Shown piece by piece: positions 9,995-18,626 of a DNA stretch of 38,763 nucleotides. The stretch lies in contig CAYMRD010000026.1 in NCBI GenBank assembly GCA_964392775.1, positions 1 to 38,763 of the forward strand, given 5' to 3'. This DNA comes from UKL13-3 sp964392775 (lineage in GTDB: Bacteria; Bacteroidota; Bacteroidia; UKL13-3). How positions within the stretch are numbered: the first letter of the stretch is position 1; each line of letters starts with the position of its first letter. The translations under genes and the position numbers were made by a program. The notes under the pieces are model-generated. The model did no database searches, was not told where the DNA came from, and was given only the letters and a program-made list of their open reading frames with translations.

Positions 9995-10080
9995 GCACAC
10001 CCTAACTATAAAGGGAGTTCCGCGCACACGTTTTTTTCAGAAAGTGTGCGGTTGCCCCCCTTTCAGAGGTAGGGGTGCGC
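9995..10080. repeat. Intergenic imperfect inverted repeat (MITE-like or REP-like)
   Basis: Left arm 9995-10029 and right arm 10044-10080 are imperfect reverse complements. Each reads CAC-CCTA, a short T/A stretch, AAAGGG and a CGCACAC end; the innermost 7 bp (10023-10029 with 10044-10050) are perfect. The G/C runs differ from the flanking coding DNA. It lies between the ATPase stop and the FAH start. Cores of the CCCCTA...AAAGGGG type recur, from memory, between genes in Bacteroidota, but copy number was not checked. Confidence 0.55.
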
Positions 10081-10107
10081 AAGGGCAGGCCGACATCTTT
10101 CCGATAG

Positions 10108-11277
10108 TCAACTAATTTTTTTGCCCATAAATCTTTTTCTAAACCACAATTCAAAAGCCGGATCGATTAAAAAATATTGACCATTCCGTTTGTCAATAAG
10201 TTCATCCAAATCTAATGCTTTAAGTGTTTTCGTAACATTTGCCGATGAGCCCAGCTTATACTCCGCGATTACATCACCCGAACTAAGTCCTGTGTTGACA
10301 CCATCGGCAATAGCCCGCACAACAGCAATTTTAGAATTGCTCATCGCCTCCACTTCGCGTTCAAACAAATTTGCATTTTGGTTTACCAAATCTTCGACAG
10401 ACAAACTCAACTCCTCATCAGTAACCGTTTTACCGCTTCGCATCCACAGTAAATAACACAATTGCTGTATATAATATGGATGGCATTGCATTGTCTCAAT
10501 TATTTTGCTAACCTGTTCCGGCTTTATTTTCTTTTTTGTTTTAACAAATGCTCCGGCAATAAAAGGTTTCCAATCTTTCTCTGCTATTTTATCTAAATAT
10601 ACAACATCACCAAATTTATAAAAGGGCATGCTGCGCTTTTCGAACATCTGCATAAGTAAGCTACGTTTGCTTCCATACAAACAATACGTAACATCATTAT
10701 GGTGTTGCCAGTAACTCCGCAACCTTTTTTGAAACGAAAGGTTATCTGTAAAACTGGTTATGTTTTGAAACTCATCAATGCACACAACTATTTTCAGACC
10801 TTTTTCTTTTGCAATACGTGCAGGCAGGTTTAAAATTGAATCATAGTTTTTTTTAATATCCTTAACATCAAAACTAAGTTCCATTTCGTTTATGGCATTG
10901 GCGCTAATGCTGATTTTGGGTGTGCTATTTTTGAGAAAAAGCGTGGCATTTGCAGCCCACTCATTCCATTTAGTACCGGTACATTTTATAATTTCCCGGG
11001 CATAAGCTTCGTAAAACTCGGCTTCGGTGCGTATGCTGAATAAATCAATATAGGCAAACCGGTATTGTTTGTGTGCTTTATGCATTGCATAACCTACCTC
11101 TTTTACCAAACTGGATTTGCCCCACCTGCGTGGCGAAATAAGCGTTGTGTTTACTTTGTTCGCAAAATTCATAGCCAACCTCTTCTTTTCAACGCTTCTG
11201 TTTACAAACGTTTCACCAACGGCAACTTTGCCAAACGCAAAGGGAGAGTTATCATCTTCTAAAAACGATAAGTCCAT
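10108..11277 (-). CDS. AAA-family ATPase (ATPase_2-like) with C-terminal winged helix
   Basis: A 389-residue cytoplasmic protein. The Walker A motif PRRWGKSS is at residues 49-56 and a Walker B, IVVCIDEFQ, at about 163-171. A later segment, YCLYGSKRSLLMQMF, resembles sensor-1, and residues about 310-380 look like a winged helix (VTKTLKALDLDELIDKRNGQYFLID) followed by a DPAFELWFRKR tail. This is the layout of the ATPase_2/DUF234-type STAND-like ATPases that are patchily distributed in archaea and Bacteroidota and whose cellular role is poorly known. It stands alone, with its own promoter and a 20-bp palindrome upstream. No toxin or nuclease partner is adjacent. The class is clear; the function is unknown. 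Confidence 0.83.
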   Translation of the reverse strand: MDLSFLEDDNSPFAFGKVAVGETFVNRSVEKKRLAMNFANKVNTTLISPRRWGKSSLVKEVGYAMHKAHKQYRFAYIDLFSIRTEAEFYEAYAREIIKCTGTKWNEWAANATLFLKNSTPKISISANAINEMELSFDVKDIKKNYDSILNLPARIAKEKGLKIVVCIDEFQNITSFTDNLSFQKRLRSYWQHHNDVTYCLYGSKRSLLMQMFEKRSMPFYKFGDVVYLDKIAEKDWKPFIAGAFVKTKKKIKPEQVSKIIETMQCHPYYIQQLCYLLWMRSGKTVTDEELSLSVEDLVNQNANLFEREVEAMSNSKIAVVRAIADGVNTGLSSGDVIAEYKLGSSANVTKTLKALDLDELIDKRNGQYFLIDPAFELWFRKRFMGKKIS

Positions 11278-11298
11278 AATTATTGTTCATTATAAACT

Positions 11299-11328
11299 CA
11301 AAGGTAATCATTTTTCAAAACTAACCAA
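11299..11328 (-). promoter_or_regulatory. Bacteroidota-type promoter of the ATPase gene
   Basis: On the minus strand TTG (11328-11326) is followed after 19 nt by TACCTTTG (11306-11299), matching the Bacteroidota -33/-7 consensus. The ATG lies 21 nt downstream. Confidence 0.6.
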
Positions 11329-11368
11329 TCAGTAAGTAACTAAGTAGTAACTAACTATATAGTTAGTT
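11329..11368. promoter_or_regulatory. 20-bp perfect palindrome with adjoining direct repeats, operator-like
   Basis: 11349-11368 is a perfect palindrome, AACTAACTATATAGTTAGTT. It adjoins two GTAACTAA copies (about 11334-11352). It lies about 20 bp upstream of the ATPase -33 element and just after the M3 peptidase stop. It is AT-rich without a GC stem, so an operator is more likely than a terminator; no regulator is identified. Confidence 0.45.
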
Positions 11369-11389
11369 TTAAAACATCAGTAGCAACAG

Positions 11390-13087
11390 CTATTTAGAGA
11401 TATTAGTTGCCACAAACTGCATTAATTCTTTGATGTAATTATCGCTGAAATTAAACTCGATTCCGGCAGTTTTGTATATCTCTCCAATTGTTTTGGTATA
11501 ACCTAAACTCAACGCTTCTTTGTATTGCTGCACTGCTTTTTGTTTATTGTTTAAATAGTTTCGCCAAACCGCAAGCGCGCCAAGTTGTGCCATTCCATAC
11601 TCGATATAATAAAACGGAACTTCAAACAGGTGCAATTGTTTTTGCCACGTGTAGGCCTGCACTTCCTCTAACCCGCTCCAATCCACCAAACCTGTTCCAA
11701 ACTCTTTGCTTAGCTGAAGCCAATAAGTCCTGCGCTCTGCTGCTGTATGGGTTGGATGAGTATAAATCCAGTGCTGAAACTTATCAATGGTGGCAATCCA
11801 TGGAAGGATTTTGATGATGCCTTCCAGATGCTCTTCTTTGGCGCGATTGAAATCGACAGGGTTCGTGTAGAACTCATCCTGTCCATCATAGCTGATAAGC
11901 TCCATGCTCATCGAAGCCAGTTCAGCAACTTCACTCGGACATTGCTTAAACGCAGCCAGCTCCAAATCCTTACTTAAAAATGAATGTACCGCATGACCAC
12001 CTTCGTGTACCATCGTTTCCACATCGCGGGTTGAGCTGGCAGCATTCATAAAAATAAACGGCACACCTGTTTCTGCCATCGGATAATTGTAACCGCCCGG
12101 AGCTTTACCCTTGCGGCTTTCCAGATCCAACCGCTCCATATTGTCCATCGTTTCAATGCACCATGCAAAATAATCATCCACCTTGCGGAAACATCTTACC
12201 GTGCGGTCAATCAAATCCTTTCCGCTGGTAAAAGGTTCGAGGGCTTCACGGTTGCGGGTATCTACTTCCATATCCCACGGACGTAAATCATACCCCAATT
12301 CTTTTTTGCGCTGTTCGGTAAATTGTTTGACCAATGGCATCACCTCCTGTTGTATCGCATCATGAAACGCAAAACAATCCTGTGGGGTATAATCAAAACG
12401 GCCCATGGCTGCAAACATATAATCGCGGTAATTGGCAAAGCCTGCATTTACAGCAACCTGATGCCGCAACTTCACCAACCTGTCAAACAAATCATCCAGT
12501 TCTTGCTGATGCGCCAGGCGCTTTTCACTTATCTTTTTAAACACCTCTTCTCGTTTCGTACGTTCAGGTGATTTTAAAAAATTAGCTGCTTGTTGTAAGG
12601 TGAGTTCTTTGCCATCAATATTCACACTCATACTTCCAACAATGGCTCCATACTTCTGACTTTCGGTAGCTATCTCAGCAAACAACGGAACGTTGGCTTC
12701 GCGGAAGAGTTCTATATCTTTTTTTACACCACGCAGGTAGATAAAATATTTGTCTTTATCCAGTTGAGCAACAAATGGACATTCCATCAGTTTTTTATTC
12801 AGCTTATCCGACAACGGTGAAATATTGGGTTCGATATCGTTTACAAAAAACAAGTACGCTTGTTCCAATTCTTTGTTTTCGGTATCACACGTCATACGCA
12901 CATAACGCCACGCCATATCCTCACTCAAAAATGCATCCAGTTCACTTCTGTCTTTTAACCAATCTTCCAATTGTTCTTTTGATTGAATATCTCTGCTGAG
13001 TAATTGAGTAAAATAAGGTTCAATGATATCCCAGGCGCTTACTTTTATTTTTTCGGGCAGAAATCTGCGTTGCGTTTTTACGATCAT
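11390..13087 (-). CDS. pepF: M3 family oligoendopeptidase (PepF-type)
   Basis: A 565-residue cytoplasmic zinc metallopeptidase with no signal peptide. The active site MVHEGGHAVHSF (HEGGH at about residues 361-365) and the downstream CPSEVAELASMSMELI segment with the third zinc ligand are intact. The length is typical of the PepF/M3B group. These enzymes trim short peptides inside the cell. A terminator separates it from the transketolase operon upstream, so it probably has its own promoter, although no perfect TAnnTTTG element is seen in the 83-bp gap. The gene begins with ATGATCGTAAAA. The family is clear; oligoendopeptidase F as the exact orthologue is less certain. Confidence 0.93.
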   Translation of the reverse strand: MIVKTQRRFLPEKIKVSAWDIIEPYFTQLLSRDIQSKEQLEDWLKDRSELDAFLSEDMAWRYVRMTCDTENKELEQAYLFFVNDIEPNISPLSDKLNKKLMECPFVAQLDKDKYFIYLRGVKKDIELFREANVPLFAEIATESQKYGAIVGSMSVNIDGKELTLQQAANFLKSPERTKREEVFKKISEKRLAHQQELDDLFDRLVKLRHQVAVNAGFANYRDYMFAAMGRFDYTPQDCFAFHDAIQQEVMPLVKQFTEQRKKELGYDLRPWDMEVDTRNREALEPFTSGKDLIDRTVRCFRKVDDYFAWCIETMDNMERLDLESRKGKAPGGYNYPMAETGVPFIFMNAASSTRDVETMVHEGGHAVHSFLSKDLELAAFKQCPSEVAELASMSMELISYDGQDEFYTNPVDFNRAKEEHLEGIIKILPWIATIDKFQHWIYTHPTHTAAERRTYWLQLSKEFGTGLVDWSGLEEVQAYTWQKQLHLFEVPFYYIEYGMAQLGALAVWRNYLNNKQKAVQQYKEALSLGYTKTIGEIYKTAGIEFNFSDNYIKELMQFVATNISK

Positions 13088-13114
13088 AATCCTATAGTTT
13101 AAAGGTGAAAGGTA

Positions 13115-13146
13115 TAAAAAAACGCCACTATTTGCATAGCAGCGTT
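13115..13146 (-). terminator. Terminator after the transketolase operon
   Basis: An AACGC...GCGTT stem with two internal mismatches (arms 13121-13131 and 13136-13146) is followed on the minus strand by a run of seven T. It lies between the transketolase C-half and the M3 peptidase. Confidence 0.65.
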
Positions 13147-13170
13147 CTAAAAACCATTACGGTTAATTGA

Positions 13171-14127
13171 TTAATTTTTTCTTTTGATAACACGCTCTGC
13201 AGCTTCAACAATATTCACTGCATCCAAGCCGTATTTGGTCATCAACTGATCAGGTGTTCCGCTCTCGCCAAAACTGTCGTTTACCGCTACCATTTCCAAC
13301 GGAGTTGGCAATTCGCGAGCAAGCAATTGGGCAATGCTGTCACCCAAACCACCATTCATCTGGTGCTCTTCGGCTGTTACCACACAACGTGTTTTGCGCA
13401 CGGAGTTTAATATCGCCTGTGCATCCAGTGGTTTGATGGTATGTATATTGATAATTTCTGCATTGATTCCTTTTTCAGCCAGCTTATGTCCTGCTTCAAT
13501 TGCTTTCCATACCAGATGTCCGGTAGCAAAAATCGAAACATCAGCACCTTCATTCAACATCACTGCTTTTCCAATTTCAAACTTCTGATCAGCAGGTGTA
13601 AAATTAGGAACAGCCGGACGACCAAAACGTAAGTAAACCGGACCTTCATAATCGGCAATCGCCATAGTTGCCGCTTTGGTTTGATTGTAATCGCATGGGT
13701 TGATAACTGTCATGCCCGGAAGCATTTTCATCAAACCGATATCTTCCAAAATCTGGTGGGTAGCACCATCTTCACCCAGTGTTAATCCTGCATGTGATGC
13801 ACAAATTTTTACATTCTTACCCGAGTACGCAACACTCTGACGAATCTGGTCGTATACACGTCCGGTTGAGAAATTAGCAAAGGTTCCGGTAAACGGAATT
13901 TTTCCGCCAATGGTTAAACCTGCTGCCAAACCAATCATATTGGCTTCGGCAATTCCTACCTGAATAAAACGCTCCGGAAAATCTTTCTGGAAAGCATCCA
14001 TTTTCAATGATCCGGTTAAGTCGGCACATAACGCAACAACATTGGGATGCGTTTTGCCAAGCTCGTGCAAACCTGCTCCAAATCCGGAACGGGTATCTTT
14101 TACGTTTTGTACTTCAAAAGTTTTCAT
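13171..14127 (-). CDS. tkt: Transketolase C-terminal half (pyrimidine-binding and C-terminal domains)
   Basis: A 318-residue protein equal to the second half of a full transketolase. It has the Pyr domain with the cofactor-activating Glu in VGIAEANMIG (E61), the ASHAGLTLGEDGATHQ loop, and a C-terminal domain with IFATGHLVWKA and VVTAEEHQMNGGLG. With the N-half encoded at 15533-16378 it should form a two-subunit transketolase moving two-carbon units between sugar phosphates in the pentose phosphate pathway; separate N and C genes are common in Bacteroidota. The unusual point is that the two halves are not adjacent: a VWA gene lies between, ending 15 nt before this start. Confidence in the split-enzyme assignment is high. 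Confidence 0.94.
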   Translation of the reverse strand: MKTFEVQNVKDTRSGFGAGLHELGKTHPNVVALCADLTGSLKMDAFQKDFPERFIQVGIAEANMIGLAAGLTIGGKIPFTGTFANFSTGRVYDQIRQSVAYSGKNVKICASHAGLTLGEDGATHQILEDIGLMKMLPGMTVINPCDYNQTKAATMAIADYEGPVYLRFGRPAVPNFTPADQKFEIGKAVMLNEGADVSIFATGHLVWKAIEAGHKLAEKGINAEIINIHTIKPLDAQAILNSVRKTRCVVTAEEHQMNGGLGDSIAQLLARELPTPLEMVAVNDSFGESGTPDQLMTKYGLDAVNIVEAAERVIKRKN

Positions 14128-14142
14128 ATCTGTCGGTGTAAT

Positions 14143-15543
14143 TTAATTCAATGATAAATTGGTTGCCGAACCGGAGGTAATGGTAAACTCTCTTTCAAAA
14201 GTTTGATTCGAACGGTAGGCACCTTTAGCTCTGTATACAATTTTATATCGTCCCGGTTGTATCAGTATATTTTGGTTGCGGCTTTCAACCGGCAATTTAT
14301 ATACCCATACCATTTCGTTTTTTACCATTTGGTAAATATCGGCATAATAAGGTTGTGTTACGGCTGTAATAATCAATCTTCCCGGTTGTGGTATTTCTAT
14401 GGTTGTGGTATAACTCTGCTTAATCTCTACGTCTTTCTGGATGATGCGGGGAACACTCAAAATTTCCAAATCATACTTCCCAACCAGATATTTTTCAGAA
14501 ACATTCGCATCCTGTACATGCAAGGTTTTGGATTGGTTCTGCTGACGCACAATATATTGCAGTTTGCTGTAGTTAGTTGCTCCCAGCACCTTAAGCATTA
14601 ATGTTCCCTGAGGTGCATCTACACCAATCGTTGTATGCTTGCCCGGAGTAATTTCAATACCACTTTTTTCTACAGGAGGAAGTGTATGCACCACCATGCG
14701 GTATTTATAGATAGGGTCCAGTGGCAATGTATCCGGATTCCCTTTTTCGTTCAGGGTATGAATATAGTTGTACACCATCGCTCCCGAGTGCATATCGTAA
14801 AAGCTCATGTTTACATTGGTTTCGGTGGGCTTGCTGTTTACATCCAACAGGTTTACCTGAACAGTTGTATTGTTAAGCGCCTGACTCACTACAACATTCA
14901 ATACATTGTCAAAATCAGCTTCCGTATTGGCATCATAATAACGCCCCACACATTCAAATGCTTTGCGAAAGTCCGCTGTACCACCAATACCTACAATAAA
15001 GGGGCGCAGAATAACTCCGTTAGCCTGCAAGGCCTCCGATACCGCACAGGGGTCGCCCTGACATTCTTCAATTCCATCGGTAATCAATACCACCACATTG
15101 CGAACATTGGATTCTTTGGGAAAATCATAAGCCGCCTGTTGCAATGAATACGCAATGAGGGTTGTTCCCTTAGGTACAATTTTAGCAACTTCCTTTTTAA
15201 TGGCCCCATGATTATGCGGAGAAAAAGGAACTTCCAGTTTGGTATCCTTGCAATCATGTTTTGCCGGAGGACTCGTATGTCCGTATACCCGTAAAGCAAC
15301 CTCAACATCTTTGGCCCGCTCAAGGCTATCCATCAATTTTGTCAGGATACGTTTAGCTACATTGATACGGTTGTCTTTATCCATACTTGCATACATACTC
15401 CCTGATGCATCCAGCAAAAAAAGAATACGTGTTTTTACTTTGGCTTGTGCATACACATGACCGGAAGTCAGCGTAAACAAGCCCAAAAGCAAGATTGATA
15501 AGTATCTGTAAATAGAGCGCAATCGAAACGGATTAATAATCAC
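14143..15543 (-). CDS. Secreted von Willebrand factor type A (VWA) domain protein
   Basis: A 466-residue protein with a signal peptide (IYRYLSILLLGLFTLTSG then VYAQ, cleavage near residue 33) and a VWA domain (about 37-225). The MIDAS motif DASGS is intact (D45), with a TTLIA threonine and LITDGIEEC further on. The remaining 240 residues are beta-rich, perhaps Ig-like or carboxypeptidase-regulatory folds, without a closing membrane anchor. The GTG start at 15543 overlaps the 3' end of the transketolase N-half by 11 nt; the next gene follows after 15 nt, so it is translationally embedded in a metabolic operon. Function unknown: a metal-dependent protein-binding role outside the inner membrane is inferred from the fold. 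Start choice is moderately certain because no ATG precedes the signal peptide. Confidence 0.85.
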   Translation of the reverse strand: MIINPFRLRSIYRYLSILLLGLFTLTSGHVYAQAKVKTRILFLLDASGSMYASMDKDNRINVAKRILTKLMDSLERAKDVEVALRVYGHTSPPAKHDCKDTKLEVPFSPHNHGAIKKEVAKIVPKGTTLIAYSLQQAAYDFPKESNVRNVVVLITDGIEECQGDPCAVSEALQANGVILRPFIVGIGGTADFRKAFECVGRYYDANTEADFDNVLNVVVSQALNNTTVQVNLLDVNSKPTETNVNMSFYDMHSGAMVYNYIHTLNEKGNPDTLPLDPIYKYRMVVHTLPPVEKSGIEITPGKHTTIGVDAPQGTLMLKVLGATNYSKLQYIVRQQNQSKTLHVQDANVSEKYLVGKYDLEILSVPRIIQKDVEIKQSYTTTIEIPQPGRLIITAVTQPYYADIYQMVKNEMVWVYKLPVESRNQNILIQPGRYKIVYRAKGAYRSNQTFEREFTITSGSATNLSLN

Positions 15544-16378
15544 CTAGAGTTTGTGGCAACTGACCAAGAGCATTTTCCAATTCAGCATCATTTGGCGCAA
15601 CGCCATGCCATTTGTGGGAACCCATCATAAAATCTACAGGATAACCCATTTCGGTTTTCATCATCACAAAAATTGGTTTTCCTTTTCCGGTAGCTGCTTT
15701 TGCCAGAGCCATCGTATCAAGGATATTTTGCATATTATGACCGTCCATGTGCATCACCTCCCAGCCAAATGCTTTTAGTTTTGCCTCAATATCCGATCCT
15801 ATACCCATCACTTCATGGGTTGATCCGTCAATTTGTTGTCCGTTAAAGTCTATTGTTACAATCAGGTTGTCTACTTTATGGTGAGCAGCAAACATGAAAG
15901 CTTCCCAGTTTTGTCCTTCCTGAATTTCGCCATCTCCCATCAACGTATACACCAGCTTCTTGTCACCGTTCATCTTTTTAGCAAGAGCCGCTCCGATTGA
16001 AACGGAAACTCCTTGTCCCAATGATCCCGTAGCAATACGAATACCCGGAAGATGCTCATGCGTAGCCGGATGTCCTTGTAAACGCGAACTCAATTTACGG
16101 AATGTCGCCAGCTCACTCACCGGAAAATATCCCGAACGGGCTAAAACACTATAAAAAACCGGTGAAATATGTCCGTTTGATAAGAAAAATACGTCCTCAT
16201 TGCTTGCCTCCATATTAAAGGATGGCTGATGATCCATAATTTCAAAGTAAAGTGCCGTAAGAAAATCGGCACAACCCAATGAACCTCCCGGATGACCGGA
16301 TTTTACTCCGTGTACCATTCTAAGAATATCTCTTCTTACCTGTGATGCAATTTCGTTGAGTTTTTGTGTATCAGCCAT
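15533..16378 (-). CDS. tkt: Transketolase N-terminal half (thiamine diphosphate-binding domain)
   Basis: A 281-residue protein covering the PP domain of transketolase. It shows the SGHPGGSLG loop (residues 27-35), LSNGHISP, ATGSLGQGVSVSIG and the thiamine diphosphate/Mg motif GDGEIQEGQNWE through TIDFNGQ (about 148-180). It lacks the Pyr and C-terminal domains, which are supplied by 13171-14127. It is the first gene of the operon, and its last 11 nt overlap the VWA gene. A TAATTTTG element lies 30 nt upstream. The domain boundary falls at the normal linker, so this is an established split enzyme and not a frameshift. Confidence 0.94.
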   Translation of the reverse strand: MADTQKLNEIASQVRRDILRMVHGVKSGHPGGSLGCADFLTALYFEIMDHQPSFNMEASNEDVFFLSNGHISPVFYSVLARSGYFPVSELATFRKLSSRLQGHPATHEHLPGIRIATGSLGQGVSVSIGAALAKKMNGDKKLVYTLMGDGEIQEGQNWEAFMFAAHHKVDNLIVTIDFNGQQIDGSTHEVMGIGSDIEAKLKAFGWEVMHMDGHNMQNILDTMALAKAATGKGKPIFVMMKTEMGYPVDFMMGSHKWHGVAPNDAELENALGQLPQTLGDY

Positions 16379-16408
16379 GAGTGCTTTGATTTATAAATTT
16401 ATAGTTCG

Positions 16409-16416
16409 CAAAATTA
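16409..16416 (-). promoter_or_regulatory. -7 element for the transketolase operon
   Basis: TAATTTTG on the minus strand matches TAnnTTTG and ends 30 nt before the transketolase N-half ATG. No TTG sits at the ideal -33 spacing. Confidence 0.4.
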
Positions 16417-16454
16417 ATCGAATTGACCAAATAACCGCATCCTTTGAACAAAAA

Positions 16455-16490
16455 CAAAAAAGCCCCGCACAGCTTGCTGAACGGGGCTTC
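16455..16490 (-). terminator. Terminator of the small lipoprotein gene
   Basis: Stem AAGCCCCG (16461-16468) pairs with CGGGGCTT (16483-16490) around a 14-nt loop and is followed on the minus strand by a T-rich tail. It lies 26 bp past the lipoprotein stop. Confidence 0.85.
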
Positions 16491-16515
16491 TAATAAATAT
16501 TTGACAAGTATCAGA

Positions 16516-16848
16516 TTATCGGATTACAGCTCCATAAATGGGAGAAGGCATACGCAACAAAGGAGCCTCTTCTTTCTCACTAACCGGTTTTGTGGTGTAG
16601 TAAATTGTGTTTTGATTAACGTTCAGCATTGCCGAGGGAGTAGATTTCAAAGAAGCTTTGCCAGACTTCACTTCTTTTACGGTCATATACACCTTTGTTC
16701 CCGCTAATGACGGTTCGTTTTTTACCACAGCTTCCTTTACTTTTACCGTTTTACGGTAAGAATACAATTTGTTTCCGCAACTGGTCAATAAGATTAATAT
16801 TGAGCACATTGCCGTTAAGATTCTGAGAGATTTTTTATTTGTTTTCAC
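16516..16848 (-). CDS. Small lipoprotein of unknown function
   Basis: About 110 residues. The N-terminus KTNKKSLRIL, a hydrophobic stretch and the lipobox LLTSC indicate a lipoprotein. The mature part is short and basic-to-neutral, with KVYMTVKEVKSGKASLKSTP and a conserved-looking end, PSPIYGAVIR. No family is recognised. Two starts are possible: an ATG at 16878 adding MPILKITFVT, or a GTG at 16848. The GTG is preferred because it puts the positive residues directly before the hydrophobic core, and because a -7 element (TACCTTTG, 16861-16854) lies inside the longer version, 5 nt before the GTG. A clear terminator follows, so it is a single-gene unit divergent from the FAD dehydrogenase. Confidence 0.7.
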   Translation of the reverse strand: MKTNKKSLRILTAMCSILILLTSCGNKLYSYRKTVKVKEAVVKNEPSLAGTKVYMTVKEVKSGKASLKSTPSAMLNVNQNTIYYTTKPVSEKEEAPLLRMPSPIYGAVIR

Positions 16849-16853
16849 TGTGA

Positions 16854-16861
16854 CAAAGGTA
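16854..16861 (-). promoter_or_regulatory. -7 element directly before the lipoprotein GTG start
   Basis: TACCTTTG on the minus strand is followed by only 5 nt (TCACA) before GTG, which would give a leaderless or nearly leaderless transcript. No TTG was found at the -33 spacing. Confidence 0.4.
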
Positions 16862-17015
16862 ATTTTGAGTATTGGCATGAACAGATAAGTTACTTACGCA
16901 GTAAGTATTTGAAATGAAGTAGCAAGTTCGCTGTACAAATGCAGAGGCTTCGTTTGGGTTATCCGAAAATTGTGGATATTCGCACCTTATTATTCCATTA
17001 GGATAGACACCTAAC

Positions 17016-18557
17016 ATGAACAAACGCACAGAGTTATCAATTCCGCCAGAGCATTGCACAACAGAAAATGACACCCTCAACTACTGTCGCAAACAACTCA
17101 ACTTATCCAGCCATTCTGCTATTCATATTATTCGCAAATCATTGGATGCCCGCAGAAAGCCCATTCGCTTTAACCTGTTAATTGAAATCCGGGAAGAAAG
17201 CACTCCGGACAACGATATTATTTGTTTTGAGTTTAAGGATGTGCGCAATGCAAAAACAGCAATTATTGTCGGGGCCGGACCTGCAGGATTATTTGCCGCA
17301 CTCCAATTGATTGAGAAAGGCGTAAAACCGGTTGTCATTGAACGTGGTAAAAATGTTAGGGATCGAAGACGCGACCTTGCAAACATTACACGATTCAATA
17401 CCGTTAACCCCGAATCCAATTATTGTTTTGGAGAAGGTGGAGCCGGTACTTACAGTGACGGAAAACTTTATACCCGCTCTACCAAACGGGGAGATGTGCA
17501 GCGCATTTTAAAAATGCTGGTGTATCATGGAGCCGATTCTTCTATTTTGTATGATGCACATCCGCATATCGGCACCAACAAACTACCGAGTATCATTACC
17601 CGCATGCGCGAAACCATCGAACAATATGGAGGCGAGGTGCATTTCAATACAAAGCTTACCGATTTGATATTGGATGGAGATGAACTCAAAGGCATTCAGG
17701 TAAACCATGCAGATACTATTCCAACACAATACCTGATTTTAGCAACAGGCCATTCAGCCCGCGATATTTTTGAGCTACTGCACCGCAAGAATATTTTGAT
17801 TGAAGCCAAACCATTTGCGTTAGGCGTGCGCATTGAACATCCGCAGGCATTAATCGACTCTATACAATATAAGTGTGATTCCAGAGGTGAGTTTTTGCCC
17901 CCGGCTTCGTATTCAATCGTCAACCAATCACTCGGCCGTGGAGTGTTTTCTTTTTGCATGTGCCCGGGAGGCATTATTGCTCCGGCTGCAACCAACCCCG
18001 GTGAAGTGGTTGTAAACGGATGGAGCCCAAGCAAACGCAACAATGAGTTTGCCAACTCGGGATTGGTGGTGAGCATTGAACCCAAAGACTTCAAACCTTT
18101 TGAACAGCATGGCCCATTGGCTGCCATGAAATTTCAAAGCATGGTTGAACAAAAGTGTTTTGATGCCACACAATCCTTGCAGGCTCCGGCTCAGCGGGTG
18201 CTCGATTTTGTAAACAAAAAAACATCCGCACAACTACCCGGTTGTTCTTATTTACCCGGCATACAACCCCACGACCTGGATAGTATTCTCCCAACATTTG
18301 TAACAGCCAGCCTGCGGGATGCTCTATCCGTTTTTGGTAAAAAACTCAAAGGATATGTGAGCAATGATGCTGTTATGGTAGCTACCGAATCACGAACCTC
18401 GTCACCGGTTCGCATTCCGCGCAACAAAGAAACTTTGCAACACCCCCAGATTAAAGGCTTATACCCTTGTGCCGAAGGTGCGGGCTATGCCGGAGGAATT
18501 GTAAGTGCCGCCATGGATGGAGAAAGATGTGCTCTAAATATTGCAGCATCTATGTAA
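17016..18557 (+). CDS. FAD-dependent dehydrogenase of the COG2509 family
   Basis: A 513-residue cytoplasmic flavoprotein. An N-terminal extension of about 80 residues precedes a Rossmann FAD-binding motif, AIIVGAGPAGLFAA (GAGPAG at 86-91), then VVIERG with its terminal Glu for the ribose. Later come the family signatures CFGEGGAGTYSDGKLYTR and ILATGHSARD, and a closing FAD motif near YPCAEGAGYAGGIVSAAMDG. This is the layout of COG2509 proteins (uncharacterised FAD-dependent dehydrogenases, about 500-550 aa). Substrate unknown. The gene is divergent from the small lipoprotein, and the start ATG lies just after a TA-rich stretch. No partner gene points to a pathway. Confidence 0.88.
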   Translation: MNKRTELSIPPEHCTTENDTLNYCRKQLNLSSHSAIHIIRKSLDARRKPIRFNLLIEIREESTPDNDIICFEFKDVRNAKTAIIVGAGPAGLFAALQLIEKGVKPVVIERGKNVRDRRRDLANITRFNTVNPESNYCFGEGGAGTYSDGKLYTRSTKRGDVQRILKMLVYHGADSSILYDAHPHIGTNKLPSIITRMRETIEQYGGEVHFNTKLTDLILDGDELKGIQVNHADTIPTQYLILATGHSARDIFELLHRKNILIEAKPFALGVRIEHPQALIDSIQYKCDSRGEFLPPASYSIVNQSLGRGVFSFCMCPGGIIAPAATNPGEVVVNGWSPSKRNNEFANSGLVVSIEPKDFKPFEQHGPLAAMKFQSMVEQKCFDATQSLQAPAQRVLDFVNKKTSAQLPGCSYLPGIQPHDLDSILPTFVTASLRDALSVFGKKLKGYVSNDAVMVATESRTSSPVRIPRNKETLQHPQIKGLYPCAEGAGYAGGIVSAAMDGERCALNIAASM

Positions 18558-18626
18558 ACACTTCAAACTGCATTCAAACGTTATCAAACAAATCTGTTTG
18601 TAAGCATGTTATATAAAGTATCCATC

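Noticed and set aside
14635..15147. A 170-codon frame on the + strand opposite the VWA gene
   Set aside because: It is antisense to a clearly conserved VWA protein, has no promoter and an unlikely composition (rich in His, Arg, Ile).
13171..16378. Transketolase as a broken or frameshifted gene
   Set aside because: The break falls at the natural domain boundary, both halves have intact cofactor motifs, and separate halves are common in Bacteroidota.
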